Shown: piece after piece, positions 35,763-44,239 of the stretch
Layout: every line of letters begins with the position of its first letter
Position numbering within the stretch: the first letter of the stretch is position 1
Assembly (NCBI RefSeq): GCF_000959725.1
Contig: NZ_CP009322.1
Span: 1,116,001 to 1,180,000, forward strand
Source: Burkholderia gladioli
Lineage (GTDB): Bacteria > Pseudomonadota > Gammaproteobacteria > Burkholderiales > Burkholderiaceae
Direction: 5' to 3'
DNA length: 64,000 nucleotides
Position numbers and translations under genes: made by a program
The notes under the pieces: generated by a model
The model's database searches: none
Told to the model about the DNA's origin: nothing
The model's input: the letters and a program-made list of their open reading frames with translations, nothing else

Positions 35763-36150
35763 GCGGCACGCCGGGCGCGTCGCCCGGCATGGGTCGAAGC
35801 ACGACATGAGCCGGCGCCGCCTCGCGCCGGCTTTTCCTTTCTTACAGGCACGAAGCCTGCCGCACTCGATATCGATGGAGCGATTCACGGCGAATGCGCG
35901 CGGCGTTCGCCGAATCGGCGCCTTTACCTTTGCCGAGGATGGTTTATTGTTGAGGCGTGCCGGCCGCCGTCGCGCGCTCGGCATGGTGCATTCGTCCGGC
36001 ATGCACCGCGCCGCCACCCAGTCATGTTTCTCGGGCATCATGCCGGTTGGTTCAATCGATGCGCGAGCAACCATCGACGTGCCGCCGGCGAAGCGGGCCG
36101 TCGATGCCTGTTCCGCGCGTCGCCCGCAAGCCCAAGGCAGGAGAGGCCGC
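35763..36150. other. Interval upstream of the bd oxidase operon
   Basis: 388 bp without a gene. It contains the terminator at 35809 and then the leader and promoter region of cioAB. I looked for an FNR/ANR box (TTGAT-N4-ATCAA) and did not find a convincing one. An AGGAGAG ribosome site precedes 36151. Confidence 0.5.
35809..35841 (+). terminator. Rho-independent terminator of the CLC gene
   Basis: 9-bp stem AGCCGGCGC (35809-35817) / GCGCCGGCT (35824-35832), 6-nt loop, then TTTTCCTTTCTT. Confidence 0.8.
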
Positions 36151-37548
36151 ATGGAGATTTTCGACGCATTGCATCTGGCGCGCCTGCAGTTCGCGTTCAC
36201 GGTGTCGTTCCACATCGTGTTCCCGGCGATCAGCATCGGCATGGCCAGCTTCCTCGCGGTGCTCGAAGGCATGTGGCTCAAGACCGGCGATTCGTCCTAC
36301 AAGGACATGTTCCTGTTCTGGTCGAAGATCTTCGCGGTCGGCTTCGGCATGGGCGTGATCTCGGGCGTGGTGATGGCCTACGAGATCGGCACCAACTGGG
36401 GCGGCTTCTCGCGTATCGCCGGCAGCGTGACCGGGCCGCTGCTGACCTACGAGGTGCTGACCGCCTTCTTCCTCGAGGCCGGCTTCCTCGGCGTGATGCT
36501 GTTCGGCTGGCAGCGCGTGAGCCCGCGCGCGCATTACTTCGCCACGCTGATGGTCGCGCTCGGCACCCTGATCTCCACCTTCTGGATCCTCGCCTCCAAC
36601 AGCTTCATGCAGACCCCGCAGGGTTTCGGCATCGAGAACGGGCGACTGGTGCCGGTCGACTGGTGGAAGATCATCTTCAATCCCTCGTTCCCGTATCGCC
36701 TGTTCCACATGACGATCGCTGCCTTCATCGTGGCCGGCTTCCTGGTGGCCGCCTGCAGCGCCTGGCACCTGCTCAAGGGGCGGCGCGACGCGGCCGTCAC
36801 GCGCAGCTTCTCGATGGCGCTGTGGCTGCTGCTGCCGCTGGTGCCGCTGCAGATCGCGATCGGCGACGCGCACGGCCTGAACACGCGCGAATACCAGCCG
36901 GCCAAGATCGCGGCGATCGAGGGCATCTGGGAGACCGAGCACGGCGGCACCGCGCTGAACCTGGTGGGCCTGCCCGACATGGACGCCGAGGTGACGCGCT
37001 ACGCGATCCAGCTCCCGCACCTGGGCAGCCTGATCCTCACTCACAGCTGGGACGGCGAGATTCGCGGCCTCAAGACCTTCCCGCGCGAGGACCGCCCCTA
37101 TTCGCCGATCATCTTCTGGACCTTCCGCGTGATGGCCGGGCTCGGCTTCCTGATGCTGTTCGCGGTGCTGCTGGGCTGCTGGCTGCGGCGCGGCGCGCGG
37201 CTCTACGATTCGCGCGTGTTCCAGCGCTTCATGCTGTGGATGGGCCCGTCGGGCATCGTCGCGCTGCTGGCCGGCTGGATCACCACCGAGGTGGGCCGCC
37301 AGCCCTGGACCGTCTACGGCGTGCTGCGCACCGAGCATTCGGTCTCGCCGCTGAGCGGCCAGCAGGTCGGCGTGACCCTGCTGCTGTTCGTGATCGTCTA
37401 TTTCCTGGTGTTCGGCACGGGGGTCTACTACATGCTCAAGCTGATGCGAAAGGGCCCCTCGATCGGCCATGACGAAAGCCAGGCCGCCCATCCGGTGCTG
37501 CAGAACCGGGCGCTGTCGCGCCCCCACGACGCGATCGACGAGGAGTGA
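36151..37548 (+). CDS. cioA: Cytochrome bd-type quinol oxidase subunit I (CIO type)
   Basis: 465 residues, shorter than E. coli CydA (522) because of a short quinol loop, the mark of the cyanide-insensitive oxidase (CIO) subgroup. Heme and proton residues are visible: H21 in VSFHIVFPA (E. coli H19), E101 and E109 in TYEVLTAFFLEAGF (E. coli E99, E107), and a histidine in RLFHMTIAAF. It oxidises quinol and reduces oxygen in the inner membrane without proton pumping. The 3' end lies 4 bp before the subunit II start; together they are one operon. ATG 36151 has AGGAGAGG. A small CydX-type subunit is not seen after subunit II. Confidence 0.92.
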   Translation: MEIFDALHLARLQFAFTVSFHIVFPAISIGMASFLAVLEGMWLKTGDSSYKDMFLFWSKIFAVGFGMGVISGVVMAYEIGTNWGGFSRIAGSVTGPLLTYEVLTAFFLEAGFLGVMLFGWQRVSPRAHYFATLMVALGTLISTFWILASNSFMQTPQGFGIENGRLVPVDWWKIIFNPSFPYRLFHMTIAAFIVAGFLVAACSAWHLLKGRRDAAVTRSFSMALWLLLPLVPLQIAIGDAHGLNTREYQPAKIAAIEGIWETEHGGTALNLVGLPDMDAEVTRYAIQLPHLGSLILTHSWDGEIRGLKTFPREDRPYSPIIFWTFRVMAGLGFLMLFAVLLGCWLRRGARLYDSRVFQRFMLWMGPSGIVALLAGWITTEVGRQPWTVYGVLRTEHSVSPLSGQQVGVTLLLFVIVYFLVFGTGVYYMLKLMRKGPSIGHDESQAAHPVLQNRALSRPHDAIDEE

Positions 37549-37552
37549 CGCG

Positions 37553-38563
37553 ATGAGCCTCTATCTTCCCGTGCTGTGGGCCTTCATCGTCGGGCTCGGC
37601 GTGTTCCTCTACGTGATGCTCGACGGTTTCGACCTCGGCCTCGGCCTGCTGTTTCCGTTCTTCGATGCGCGCAGCGAGCGGCAGGTGATGCTCAACACCG
37701 TCGCGCCCGTGTGGGACGGCAACGAAACCTTCCTGGTGCTGGGCGGCGCGGTGTTGTACGGCGCCTTCCCGGTGGCCTATGCCACGCTGCTGCCCGCCAA
37801 CTACCTGCCGCTGGTGCTGATGGTGATCGGCCTGATCTTCCGGGGCGCGGCCTTCGAGTTGCGCGCCAAGGCACGGCGTACCCAGAACCTCTGGGACCTG
37901 GCCTTCATCGGCGGTTCGATGCTGGCCACCTTCTGCCAGGGCGTGGTGCTCGGCTCGCTGCTGCAGGGCACCACCATCGTCAACGGCGCGTTCGCCGGCG
38001 ACCCGTTCGGCTGGCTCTCGCCGTTCAGCGTGTTCTGCGGCTTCTGCCTGCTGATCACCTATGCCACGCTCGGCTGCGGCTGGCTGATCTGGAAGACCGA
38101 CGGCGCGCTGCGGGAGAAGGCGTATTTCCTGATGAAGCCGCTGTGCCTGATCCTGCTCGGCGCGATCTTCCTGATCAGCGCCTGGACCGTGATCGGGCTG
38201 CCCGCGGTGGCCGAGCGCTGGTTCGGCGGCGGCCGGCTGATCGTGTTCTCGCCGGTGCCGATCCTGGTGCTGGCCTGCGCCACCGGCATCCTGCGCGCGG
38301 TGAACCATCGCCGTCGCGACCTGCAACCCTTCGTGCTGACGCTGGCGATCCTGTTCCTCGGCTACACGGGCCTCGCGATCAGCATCTGGCCCAACCTGGT
38401 GCCGCCCTCGCTGTCGATCTGGGACGCGTCCTCGCCGGCCGAGAGCCAGTGGTTCATCCTGGTCGGCACGGTGATCGTGCTGCCGATCATCCTGGTCTAC
38501 AACTTCATGCAGTACCGCGTATTCCACGGCAAGGTCCGCGAGGGCGACGCCGGGTATCACTGA
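37553..38563 (+). CDS. cioB: Cytochrome bd-type quinol oxidase subunit II (CIO type)
   Basis: 336 residues, 8-9 membrane segments. Family features: FLYVMLDGFDLGLGLLFPF at the N-terminus, VWDGNETFLVLGGAVLYGAF and NYLPLVLMVIGLIFRGAAFE. It pairs with subunit I to form the heme-bearing oxidase. Start ATG 37553 follows AGGAGTGACG and lies 4 bp after the subunit I stop. The region after it contains no recognisable cydX or DUF2474 small subunit, so either the oxidase works without it or the gene is elsewhere. Confidence 0.92.
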   Translation: MSLYLPVLWAFIVGLGVFLYVMLDGFDLGLGLLFPFFDARSERQVMLNTVAPVWDGNETFLVLGGAVLYGAFPVAYATLLPANYLPLVLMVIGLIFRGAAFELRAKARRTQNLWDLAFIGGSMLATFCQGVVLGSLLQGTTIVNGAFAGDPFGWLSPFSVFCGFCLLITYATLGCGWLIWKTDGALREKAYFLMKPLCLILLGAIFLISAWTVIGLPAVAERWFGGGRLIVFSPVPILVLACATGILRAVNHRRRDLQPFVLTLAILFLGYTGLAISIWPNLVPPSLSIWDASSPAESQWFILVGTVIVLPIILVYNFMQYRVFHGKVREGDAGYH

Positions 38564-39258
38564 GCGCGGGCACGCGCCTTGCCCCGCCCTGGAGCGAGGC
38601 TCCGGCGAGCCGGGCGATTGCATCCGGGACGGCGTTCTATCGCATCGTTTGTTGCGCGATTGGCGCGCGCCGCTTGAAGATCGCGATGGCCCGCCAGGCC
38701 CGCGAACGTGCAGTCCGACGGAAAAAAAGATATATTTGCGACCCTAAACGAAACGAGCCGAATGTTTCAGAAGTCTTTCATGCCGTGATGGTTCGCGCCT
38801 GAGATGCGCCCCGTAGCGGCACTCGATGTGCATGCCATGCATTCACGTGACGGGAAGGACATGACAGCCAGGCAAACCGGGTGGGCGTTTCTTCGGGCAG
38901 TCGGGCCTCGCGCCGCGTCAAGCGCGCAGCGGGCCGGGCTCCCGCCGACATGATGCACGCGCCGTCGTCGCAGCGATTCGAATTCGCGCGGCCGGACGCG
39001 TCGCACGCTTCGTGGTGTGTTCCCAGAATCCTGCCGTGCCGCACGCGCCCGATCGCGCCTGCGTGCGCGGTCTTTCCGGTCTTTCGTATTGCACCCGTGG
39101 CCGCCGGACGCTCGGCGGCGCGGGTGCTGGCGTCGCGCGGGCAGGCCGTCCCGCGCGACGCGAATCCGTAGCGCCATAACAAAACAAGGATGGAGGATGA
39201 CCTGCGTGTCTCGCGCACGCAGTCTGTTGATAACCGTCTCAAACAAAAGGTTGGGATC
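38564..39258. other. Intergenic region between cioB and gcd
   Basis: 695 bp without a convincing gene. Open frames on both strands here have no family features and no good ribosome sites. The stretch 38721-38790 is notably A+T-rich (AAAAAAAGATATATTTGCG) and may be a promoter; the last ~70 bp carry the gcd leader with an A-rich run. No terminator with a T tail was found right after cioB. Confidence 0.5.
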
Positions 39259-41790
39259 ATGACAAAACAATCCTCGTCGCTCGGTGTCGTCGGCGGGCTG
39301 ACATTGCTGTTCGCCGTGCTGGCCGGGCTGTACCTGCTGGTCGGCGGCGCGTGGCTGGTCGCCATCGGCGGCTCGGCGTACTACGTGGTCGCCGGCATCG
39401 TGCTGCTGGTCTTCGCCTGGCTGGTGCGCGGCCGCCGTGCCGTCGCGCTGACCCTCTACGCGCTGCTGCTGGTGGGCACCGCGATCTGGGCCGTCGGCGA
39501 ATCCGGTTTCGATTTCTGGGCCCTCGCGCCGCGCTCCGGCGTGCTGGTCATCTTCGGCGTCTGGCTGCTGGTGCTGGTCACGCGCAAGCTCAACGGCGCC
39601 CGCGCCGCCAACGGCTGGGCCCTGGCGATCTCGCTGGTGATCTGGGGCGGCGTGCTGTTCTACGCGAACTTCAACGATCCGCAGGAACTGAACGGCACCC
39701 TCGCGGCGCAGACGCCCGCGCAGACCTCGCCGATCCCCGGCATCGCCGACGCCGACTGGCCGGCCTATGGCCGCACCCAGGACGGCACGCGCTACTCGCC
39801 GCTCAAGCAGATCACGCCCGATAACGTGAAGAACCTGCAGGTGGCGTGGACCTTCCGCACCGGCGACATGAAAGGCCCGAACGATCCGGGCGAGATCACC
39901 AACGAGGTCACGCCGATCAAGATCGGCAACCTGCTGTACCTCTGCTCGCCGCACCAGATCCTGTTCGCGCTCGACGCCGCCTCGGGCAAGCTCGCGTGGA
40001 AGTTCGACCCGGGCCTGAAGGCCGATCCGTCGTTCCAGCACGTGACCTGCCGCGGCGTGTCCTACGTCGACCTGTCGGCTTCCGCGCAAGGCGCCGCCGC
40101 CAGCGCGGCACCGGCCGCCGATACGGCTGCCGCCGCGTCCGCCGCCTCCGGTGCCGCCGCCGCTAACGCGGCCACCGACGCCGCCAGCGCCACCGACGCG
40201 GCTGCCGCCGCCAGCGCCCCGGCCGCGCCGGCGCCGATCACGGCCGATGCCGCCACCGGTGCCGCCTGCGCGCGCCGCATCTACCTGCCGGTCAACGACG
40301 GCCACCTGTATGCGCTCGACGCGCAGACCGGCCAGCGCTGCGCCGACTTCGGCAACAACGGCGACCTGGACCTCCAGCATCTGCAGCCGGTCACCACGCC
40401 GGGCATGTACGAGCCGACCTCGCCGCCGATCGTCACCGACAAGGTGATCGTGGTGGCGGGCTCGGTCGAGGACAACTTCTCGACGCGCGAGCCTTCCGGC
40501 GTGATCCGCGGCTTCGACGTGCGCACCGGCAAGCTGCTGTGGGCATTCGATCCGGGCGCGAAGGACCCGAACCACATTCCGGGCCCGGGCGAGCACTACA
40601 CCTGGAACTCGCCGAACTCGTGGGCGCCGGCCGCCTACGACGCCAAGCTCGACATCGTCTACCTGCCGATGGGCGTGACCACCCCCGACATCTGGGGCGG
40701 CCATCGCACGCCGGAGCAGGAGCGCTACGCGAGCGGCCTGCTGGCGCTGCATGCCTCGACCGGCAAGCTGGCCTGGTTCTACCAGACCGCCCACCACGAT
40801 CTGTGGGACATGGACCAGCCCTCGCAGCCGACCCTGGCCGACATCACCGACAAGAACGGCAACAAGGTGCCGGTGGTCTACGCGCCGGCCAAGACCGGCA
40901 ACATCTTCGTGCTCGACCGCCGTACCGGCGCCACCGTGGTGCCGGCGCCCGAACTGCCGGTGCCGCAAGGCGCCGCCAAGGGCGACCATCTCTCGCCGAC
41001 GCAGCCGTTCTCGGACCTGAGCTTCCGTCCGAAGAAGAACCTGACGGACGCGGACATGTGGGGCGCGACGATGTTCGACCAACTGGTCTGCCGCGTGATG
41101 TTCCACCGCCTGCGTTACGAAGGCACCTTCACGCCGCCGTCGGAGCAGGGCACGCTGGTGTTCCCGGGCAACCTGGGCATGTTCGAGTGGGGCGGCATCG
41201 CCGTCGACACCGACCGCCAGATCGCGATCGCCAACCCGATCGCGCTGCCCTTCGTGTCGCGCCTGATCCCGCGCGGCCCGGGCAACCCGATGGAACCGGA
41301 ACCGGGCGCCAAGGGCAGCGGCACCGAATCCGGCATCCAGCCGCAGTACGGCGTGCCGTTCGGCGTGACGCTCAACCCGTTCCTCTCGCCGTTCGGCCTG
41401 CCGTGCAAGCAGCCGGCCTGGGGCTACGTGTCGGCGATCGACCTGAAGACCAACGAGATCGTCTGGAAGCGCCGCATCGGCACGGTCCGCGACAGCTCGC
41501 CGATCCCGCTGCCGTTCCGGATGGGCATGCCGATGCTGGGCGGCCCGGCCACCACGGCGGGCGGCGTATTCTTCATCGGCGCCACCGCGGACAACTACAT
41601 CCGCGGCTACGACACCAACAACGGCAAGCTGCTGTGGGAACAGCGCCTGCCGGCCGGCGGCCAGGCCACGCCGATGACCTACGAGGTCAACGGCCGCCAG
41701 TACGTGGTGATCGCCGCAGGCGGCCATGGCTCGTTCGGCACCAAGCTCGGCGACTACGTGATCGCCTACGCGCTGCCGGACGGCAAGTAA
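39259..41790 (+). CDS. gcd: Membrane-bound PQQ-dependent glucose dehydrogenase
   Basis: 843 residues: five N-terminal membrane segments (about 1-140; e.g. SGVLVIFGVWLLVLVTRKL), then an eight-bladed quinoprotein propeller. Near identity to E. coli Gcd is visible in NSPNSWAPAAYDAKLD (catalytic Asp), GVTTPDIWGGHRTPEQERYA, QTAHHDLWDMD and the closing GGQATPMTYEVNGRQYVVIA. It oxidises glucose and other aldoses to lactones in the periplasm, passing electrons to ubiquinone, and causes gluconate-based phosphate solubilisation. An Ala-rich insertion (about residues 274-338) sits between two conserved blades and is absent from E. coli. ATG 39259 is preceded by AAAGG. PQQ genes are not in the window. 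Confidence 0.93.
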   Translation: MTKQSSSLGVVGGLTLLFAVLAGLYLLVGGAWLVAIGGSAYYVVAGIVLLVFAWLVRGRRAVALTLYALLLVGTAIWAVGESGFDFWALAPRSGVLVIFGVWLLVLVTRKLNGARAANGWALAISLVIWGGVLFYANFNDPQELNGTLAAQTPAQTSPIPGIADADWPAYGRTQDGTRYSPLKQITPDNVKNLQVAWTFRTGDMKGPNDPGEITNEVTPIKIGNLLYLCSPHQILFALDAASGKLAWKFDPGLKADPSFQHVTCRGVSYVDLSASAQGAAASAAPAADTAAAASAASGAAAANAATDAASATDAAAAASAPAAPAPITADAATGAACARRIYLPVNDGHLYALDAQTGQRCADFGNNGDLDLQHLQPVTTPGMYEPTSPPIVTDKVIVVAGSVEDNFSTREPSGVIRGFDVRTGKLLWAFDPGAKDPNHIPGPGEHYTWNSPNSWAPAAYDAKLDIVYLPMGVTTPDIWGGHRTPEQERYASGLLALHASTGKLAWFYQTAHHDLWDMDQPSQPTLADITDKNGNKVPVVYAPAKTGNIFVLDRRTGATVVPAPELPVPQGAAKGDHLSPTQPFSDLSFRPKKNLTDADMWGATMFDQLVCRVMFHRLRYEGTFTPPSEQGTLVFPGNLGMFEWGGIAVDTDRQIAIANPIALPFVSRLIPRGPGNPMEPEPGAKGSGTESGIQPQYGVPFGVTLNPFLSPFGLPCKQPAWGYVSAIDLKTNEIVWKRRIGTVRDSSPIPLPFRMGMPMLGGPATTAGGVFFIGATADNYIRGYDTNNGKLLWEQRLPAGGQATPMTYEVNGRQYVVIAAGGHGSFGTKLGDYVIAYALPDGK
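40078..40272 (+). repeat. Ala-rich low-complexity insertion inside gcd
   Basis: Roughly 65 codons, mostly GCC/GCG with Ser, Thr, Asp and Pro, coding for patterns such as SAAPAADTAAAASAASGAAA. It separates CRGVSYVDL from ARRIYLPVNDGHLYAL, which are adjacent in E. coli Gcd with only about 15 residues between them. Confidence 0.8.
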
Positions 41791-41802
41791 TCCGGCAGGC
41801 GA

Positions 41803-41839
41803 GGGCGCGGCGCGCGATGCAGCACAGCGCGCCGCGCCC
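41803..41839 (+). terminator. GC-rich hairpin after gcd
   Basis: 13-bp stem GGGCGCGGCGCGC (41803-41815) / GCGCGCCGCGCCC (41827-41839) with an 11-nt loop, starting 12 bp after the gcd stop. No T run follows directly, so it may work together with the next hairpin. Confidence 0.55.
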
Positions 41840-41848
41840 GATCCGATG

Positions 41849-41899
41849 CGCCGGCGGGAAAGGGCTCCTGGATGGGGGCCATGTCCCGCCGGCGTTTTT
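41849..41899 (+). terminator. Second terminator hairpin after gcd
   Basis: 11-bp stem CGCCGGCGGGA (41849-41859) / TCCCGCCGGCG (41884-41894) with a 24-nt loop, followed by five T. Confidence 0.6.
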
Positions 41900-41924
41900 C
41901 GTGGCTGGCTGTTTTTCGGCCGGT

Positions 41925-41976
41925 CGCGTATCCACGGGCATCGACTCGATGCGCCGGCGTCGCCCGTGGATACGCG
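41925..41976. repeat. 15-bp perfect inverted repeat upstream of the second porin
   Basis: CGCGTATCCACGGGC (41925-41939) and GCCCGTGGATACGCG (41962-41976), separated by 22 nt, 31 bp before the porin ATG. There is no T run. It would form a strong stem in the porin mRNA leader or serve as a DNA operator. Confidence 0.7.
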
Positions 41977-42007
41977 TGTCGGCGAAGTCTCTTTCCCTCC
42001 TTCGCTC

Positions 42008-43087
42008 ATGCGTGATGAATCCGTTGCGCGCGCAAGCTTCGGCGCGCGTCGTCTCGCGCTGCCGTTGCGGGCGGCCCGGCAGCTTGCCTTGGCCGCCTTG
42101 TGCGGCGGAGCCGCCGCGCCCGCCTTCGCGCAGGGCTCGGTCACGCTCTATGGCGTGATCGACACCAGCATCGAGCTGACCAATCCCGGCTCGGGCTGGG
42201 TGCCGCGGCTCGATTCGGGCGCCTATCGCGGCTCGCGGATCGGGCTGCGTGGCGCCGAGCCGATCGGCGGCGGCATGCGCATCCTGTTCGACCTGGAAAG
42301 CGGCTTCGGCTCCAACGACGGCACGCTTTCCACCGCGGGCACGCTGTTCAACCGGCAGGCCTGGGTGGGACTCGGCGCGCCCTGGGGCGAGATTCGCGTG
42401 GGCCGGCAGTATTCGCCGATCTACATTCCGTTCAAAGGGCAGGTCGATGCCTTCGGGGCCGGCACCATCGCATCCGGGCTCAACAACCTCTCGAAGATCA
42501 CGCCCTACGAGAGCAATGCGATCACCTACCTGTCGCCCGATTTCCATGGCTTCTCGAGCACGCTGATGGTGTCGATGCGCGACCCGTCGGCGGGCGGCGC
42601 GAACGGCCTGGGCGGCACCATCGCGACCTTCGCCTATCGCCGCGGGCCGTTCCGGATCGCCTTCGCGCACCAGCAGACCAACGATTCGGGCGCGCTGCGC
42701 TCGAACCTCGGCGGCGTGTCCTACACGCTGGGCCGCGTGACGGGTTTCGTCTCGGTGTTCAACGGCGACGGCGGCGGCACGCCCCGTTATCACGACGACG
42801 GCGCGGCCGTGTCGCTGCGCTACGCGGCGACGTCGAGGCTGCGCGCCATGCTCGGTTACGCCTACCTGCGCGATCGCTCGGGCGCCGGCAACGATGCCGA
42901 CCAGTTCAGCGCGATGGGGGAATACGACCTGTCGCGGCGCCTGCTGCTGTACGCGAGCGCGGGCTGGCTGCGCAATCGCGGCAAGGCCAGCTTCACGCTG
43001 CGCGGCGTGAACGTGACGGGCCTGCCGCCGGCTTATCCGGGCGCGACGGTGAAGGGCGTGCAGATCGGCATGATCGAGCGCTTCTGA
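42008..43087 (+). CDS. Gram-negative porin (short OmpC/OpcP type)
   Basis: 359 residues. Signal region ends with APAFAQGSVTLYG; porin features include GSRIGLRGAEPIGGGMRILF, LFNRQAWVGL and the terminal Phe of VQIGMIERF. It is shorter than the porin at 28514 (421 residues), mostly through smaller loops, so the channel may have a different specificity. It is preceded by a long inverted repeat and converges with the LysR gene 10 bp after its stop. Confidence 0.88.
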   Translation: MRDESVARASFGARRLALPLRAARQLALAALCGGAAAPAFAQGSVTLYGVIDTSIELTNPGSGWVPRLDSGAYRGSRIGLRGAEPIGGGMRILFDLESGFGSNDGTLSTAGTLFNRQAWVGLGAPWGEIRVGRQYSPIYIPFKGQVDAFGAGTIASGLNNLSKITPYESNAITYLSPDFHGFSSTLMVSMRDPSAGGANGLGGTIATFAYRRGPFRIAFAHQQTNDSGALRSNLGGVSYTLGRVTGFVSVFNGDGGGTPRYHDDGAAVSLRYAATSRLRAMLGYAYLRDRSGAGNDADQFSAMGEYDLSRRLLLYASAGWLRNRGKASFTLRGVNVTGLPPAYPGATVKGVQIGMIERF

Positions 43088-43097
43088 GGCTGGCGGC

Positions 43098-44105
43098 TCA
43101 GGCGCGCCGCGCCGGCTTTCGCTTGCCCGTCGTCTTGCGGGCCGCCTTGGCGGCGGATTCGACACGCGGCGGCTCGCCCGAATGCTGGGCCGCTGCCGCC
43201 ACGATCCAGCTCCTGAACGCCTTGACGGCGGCGTCCTCGATGCGATCGGCATTCACCACCAGGGTGTAGTCGGGGCCGCGCCACACGGGCTCCGGGATCG
43301 GGCAGACCAGGCGCCCGGTCGCCATCTCGCGCTCGATCAGCGGCAGCGAGGCCAGGGTCACGCCGAGTCCTTCGGTGGCTGCGCCCAGTTGCAGGAATAC
43401 GTGATCGAAGTACTGGTGGCGCATGCCCAGCAGGCCCGGCGCGCCGGCTTCCCTCATCCAGTCCGACCAGGCCGTGCGCGTGCTGGAGGAGTGCAGCAGG
43501 GTGTGCCGGCGCAGGTCGGCGACGCCGCGAATCGGCTGGCTTTGCAATAGCGCCGGGCTGCAGGCGGGCAGGCGCAGGTCGGGCATCAGGCTCGCTGAAA
43601 TCAGGCCGGCGGCGTGCTCGGGCCCCGAGCGAACGCCGACGTCGAAGGCGTCGCCCACATAGCGCAGGCGGCGCGAGGTGGTGGACAGCCGCACTTCGAT
43701 ATCCGGGTAGCGGGCCTGGAAGTCGCTCAGGCGCGGGATCAGCCAACACAGCGCGAAGCTCGCCAGCGCGTTGACGCGCACTAGCCCCGTGATGCGGCGC
43801 CTGATGGATTCCTGGCGCAGCCGGGTGACCGAACTGCTCAGCCGGGCGAACGCGCCATTGACGTCGCCGAGCAACGCCGCGCCCTCGTCGGTCGGCACCA
43901 CGCCGCGTGGGCGGCGCTCGAACAGCGGCACGCCGAACCAGTCCTCCAGCAGGCGGATCTGCTTGCCGACCGCCCAGTGCGTGACGTGCAGTTCGGTGGC
44001 CGCCGCCGCGAAACTGCCCAGTCGCGCGACCGCCTCGAAGTGCCGCAAGGCATTCAGCGGCGGCAGGTGGTCGGCGTCCTTCTCGCGGTGCTCGTTCATG
44101 TCCAT
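43098..44105 (-). CDS. LysR-family regulator (GcvA-like)
   Basis: 335 residues. The opening PPLNALRHFEAVARLGSFAA and HTH AAAATELHVTHWAVGKQIRL are the GcvA/AmpR subgroup pattern. The C-terminal ~35 residues are a Lys/Arg-rich tail (KAARKTTGKRKPARRA). It is divergent from the MFS/SDR pair at 44240 with a 134-bp interval and very likely controls it. Start ATG 44105 or 44099. Confidence 0.85.
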   Translation of the reverse strand: MDMNEHREKDADHLPPLNALRHFEAVARLGSFAAAATELHVTHWAVGKQIRLLEDWFGVPLFERRPRGVVPTDEGAALLGDVNGAFARLSSSVTRLRQESIRRRITGLVRVNALASFALCWLIPRLSDFQARYPDIEVRLSTTSRRLRYVGDAFDVGVRSGPEHAAGLISASLMPDLRLPACSPALLQSQPIRGVADLRRHTLLHSSSTRTAWSDWMREAGAPGLLGMRHQYFDHVFLQLGAATEGLGVTLASLPLIEREMATGRLVCPIPEPVWRGPDYTLVVNADRIEDAAVKAFRSWIVAAAAQHSGEPPRVESAAKAARKTTGKRKPARRA

Positions 44106-44239
44106 ACGTGACTTTTTCTCCCGGCTGGCGCAATTTTACGTCAGTTGTGGCGCCCGCCGGGCGAACCTAGACTCAAGGCATTCCGAAACCGAACCTCGAG
44201 CAGCCGCCAGGGACTGCCTTGGCGCGATCCAGCCTATCC

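Noticed and set aside
35842..36150. FNR/ANR oxygen-control box before cioAB
   Set aside because: No TTGAT-N4-ATCAA match good enough to report.
38564..38900. CydX or DUF2474 small subunit gene after cioB
   Set aside because: No short hydrophobic reading frame with a ribosome site was seen.
38767..42144. Very long open frame (1125 codons) on the minus strand opposite gcd
   Set aside because: It mirrors the conserved gcd gene and its composition is Arg/Ala/His-rich with no domain; a GC-rich shadow.
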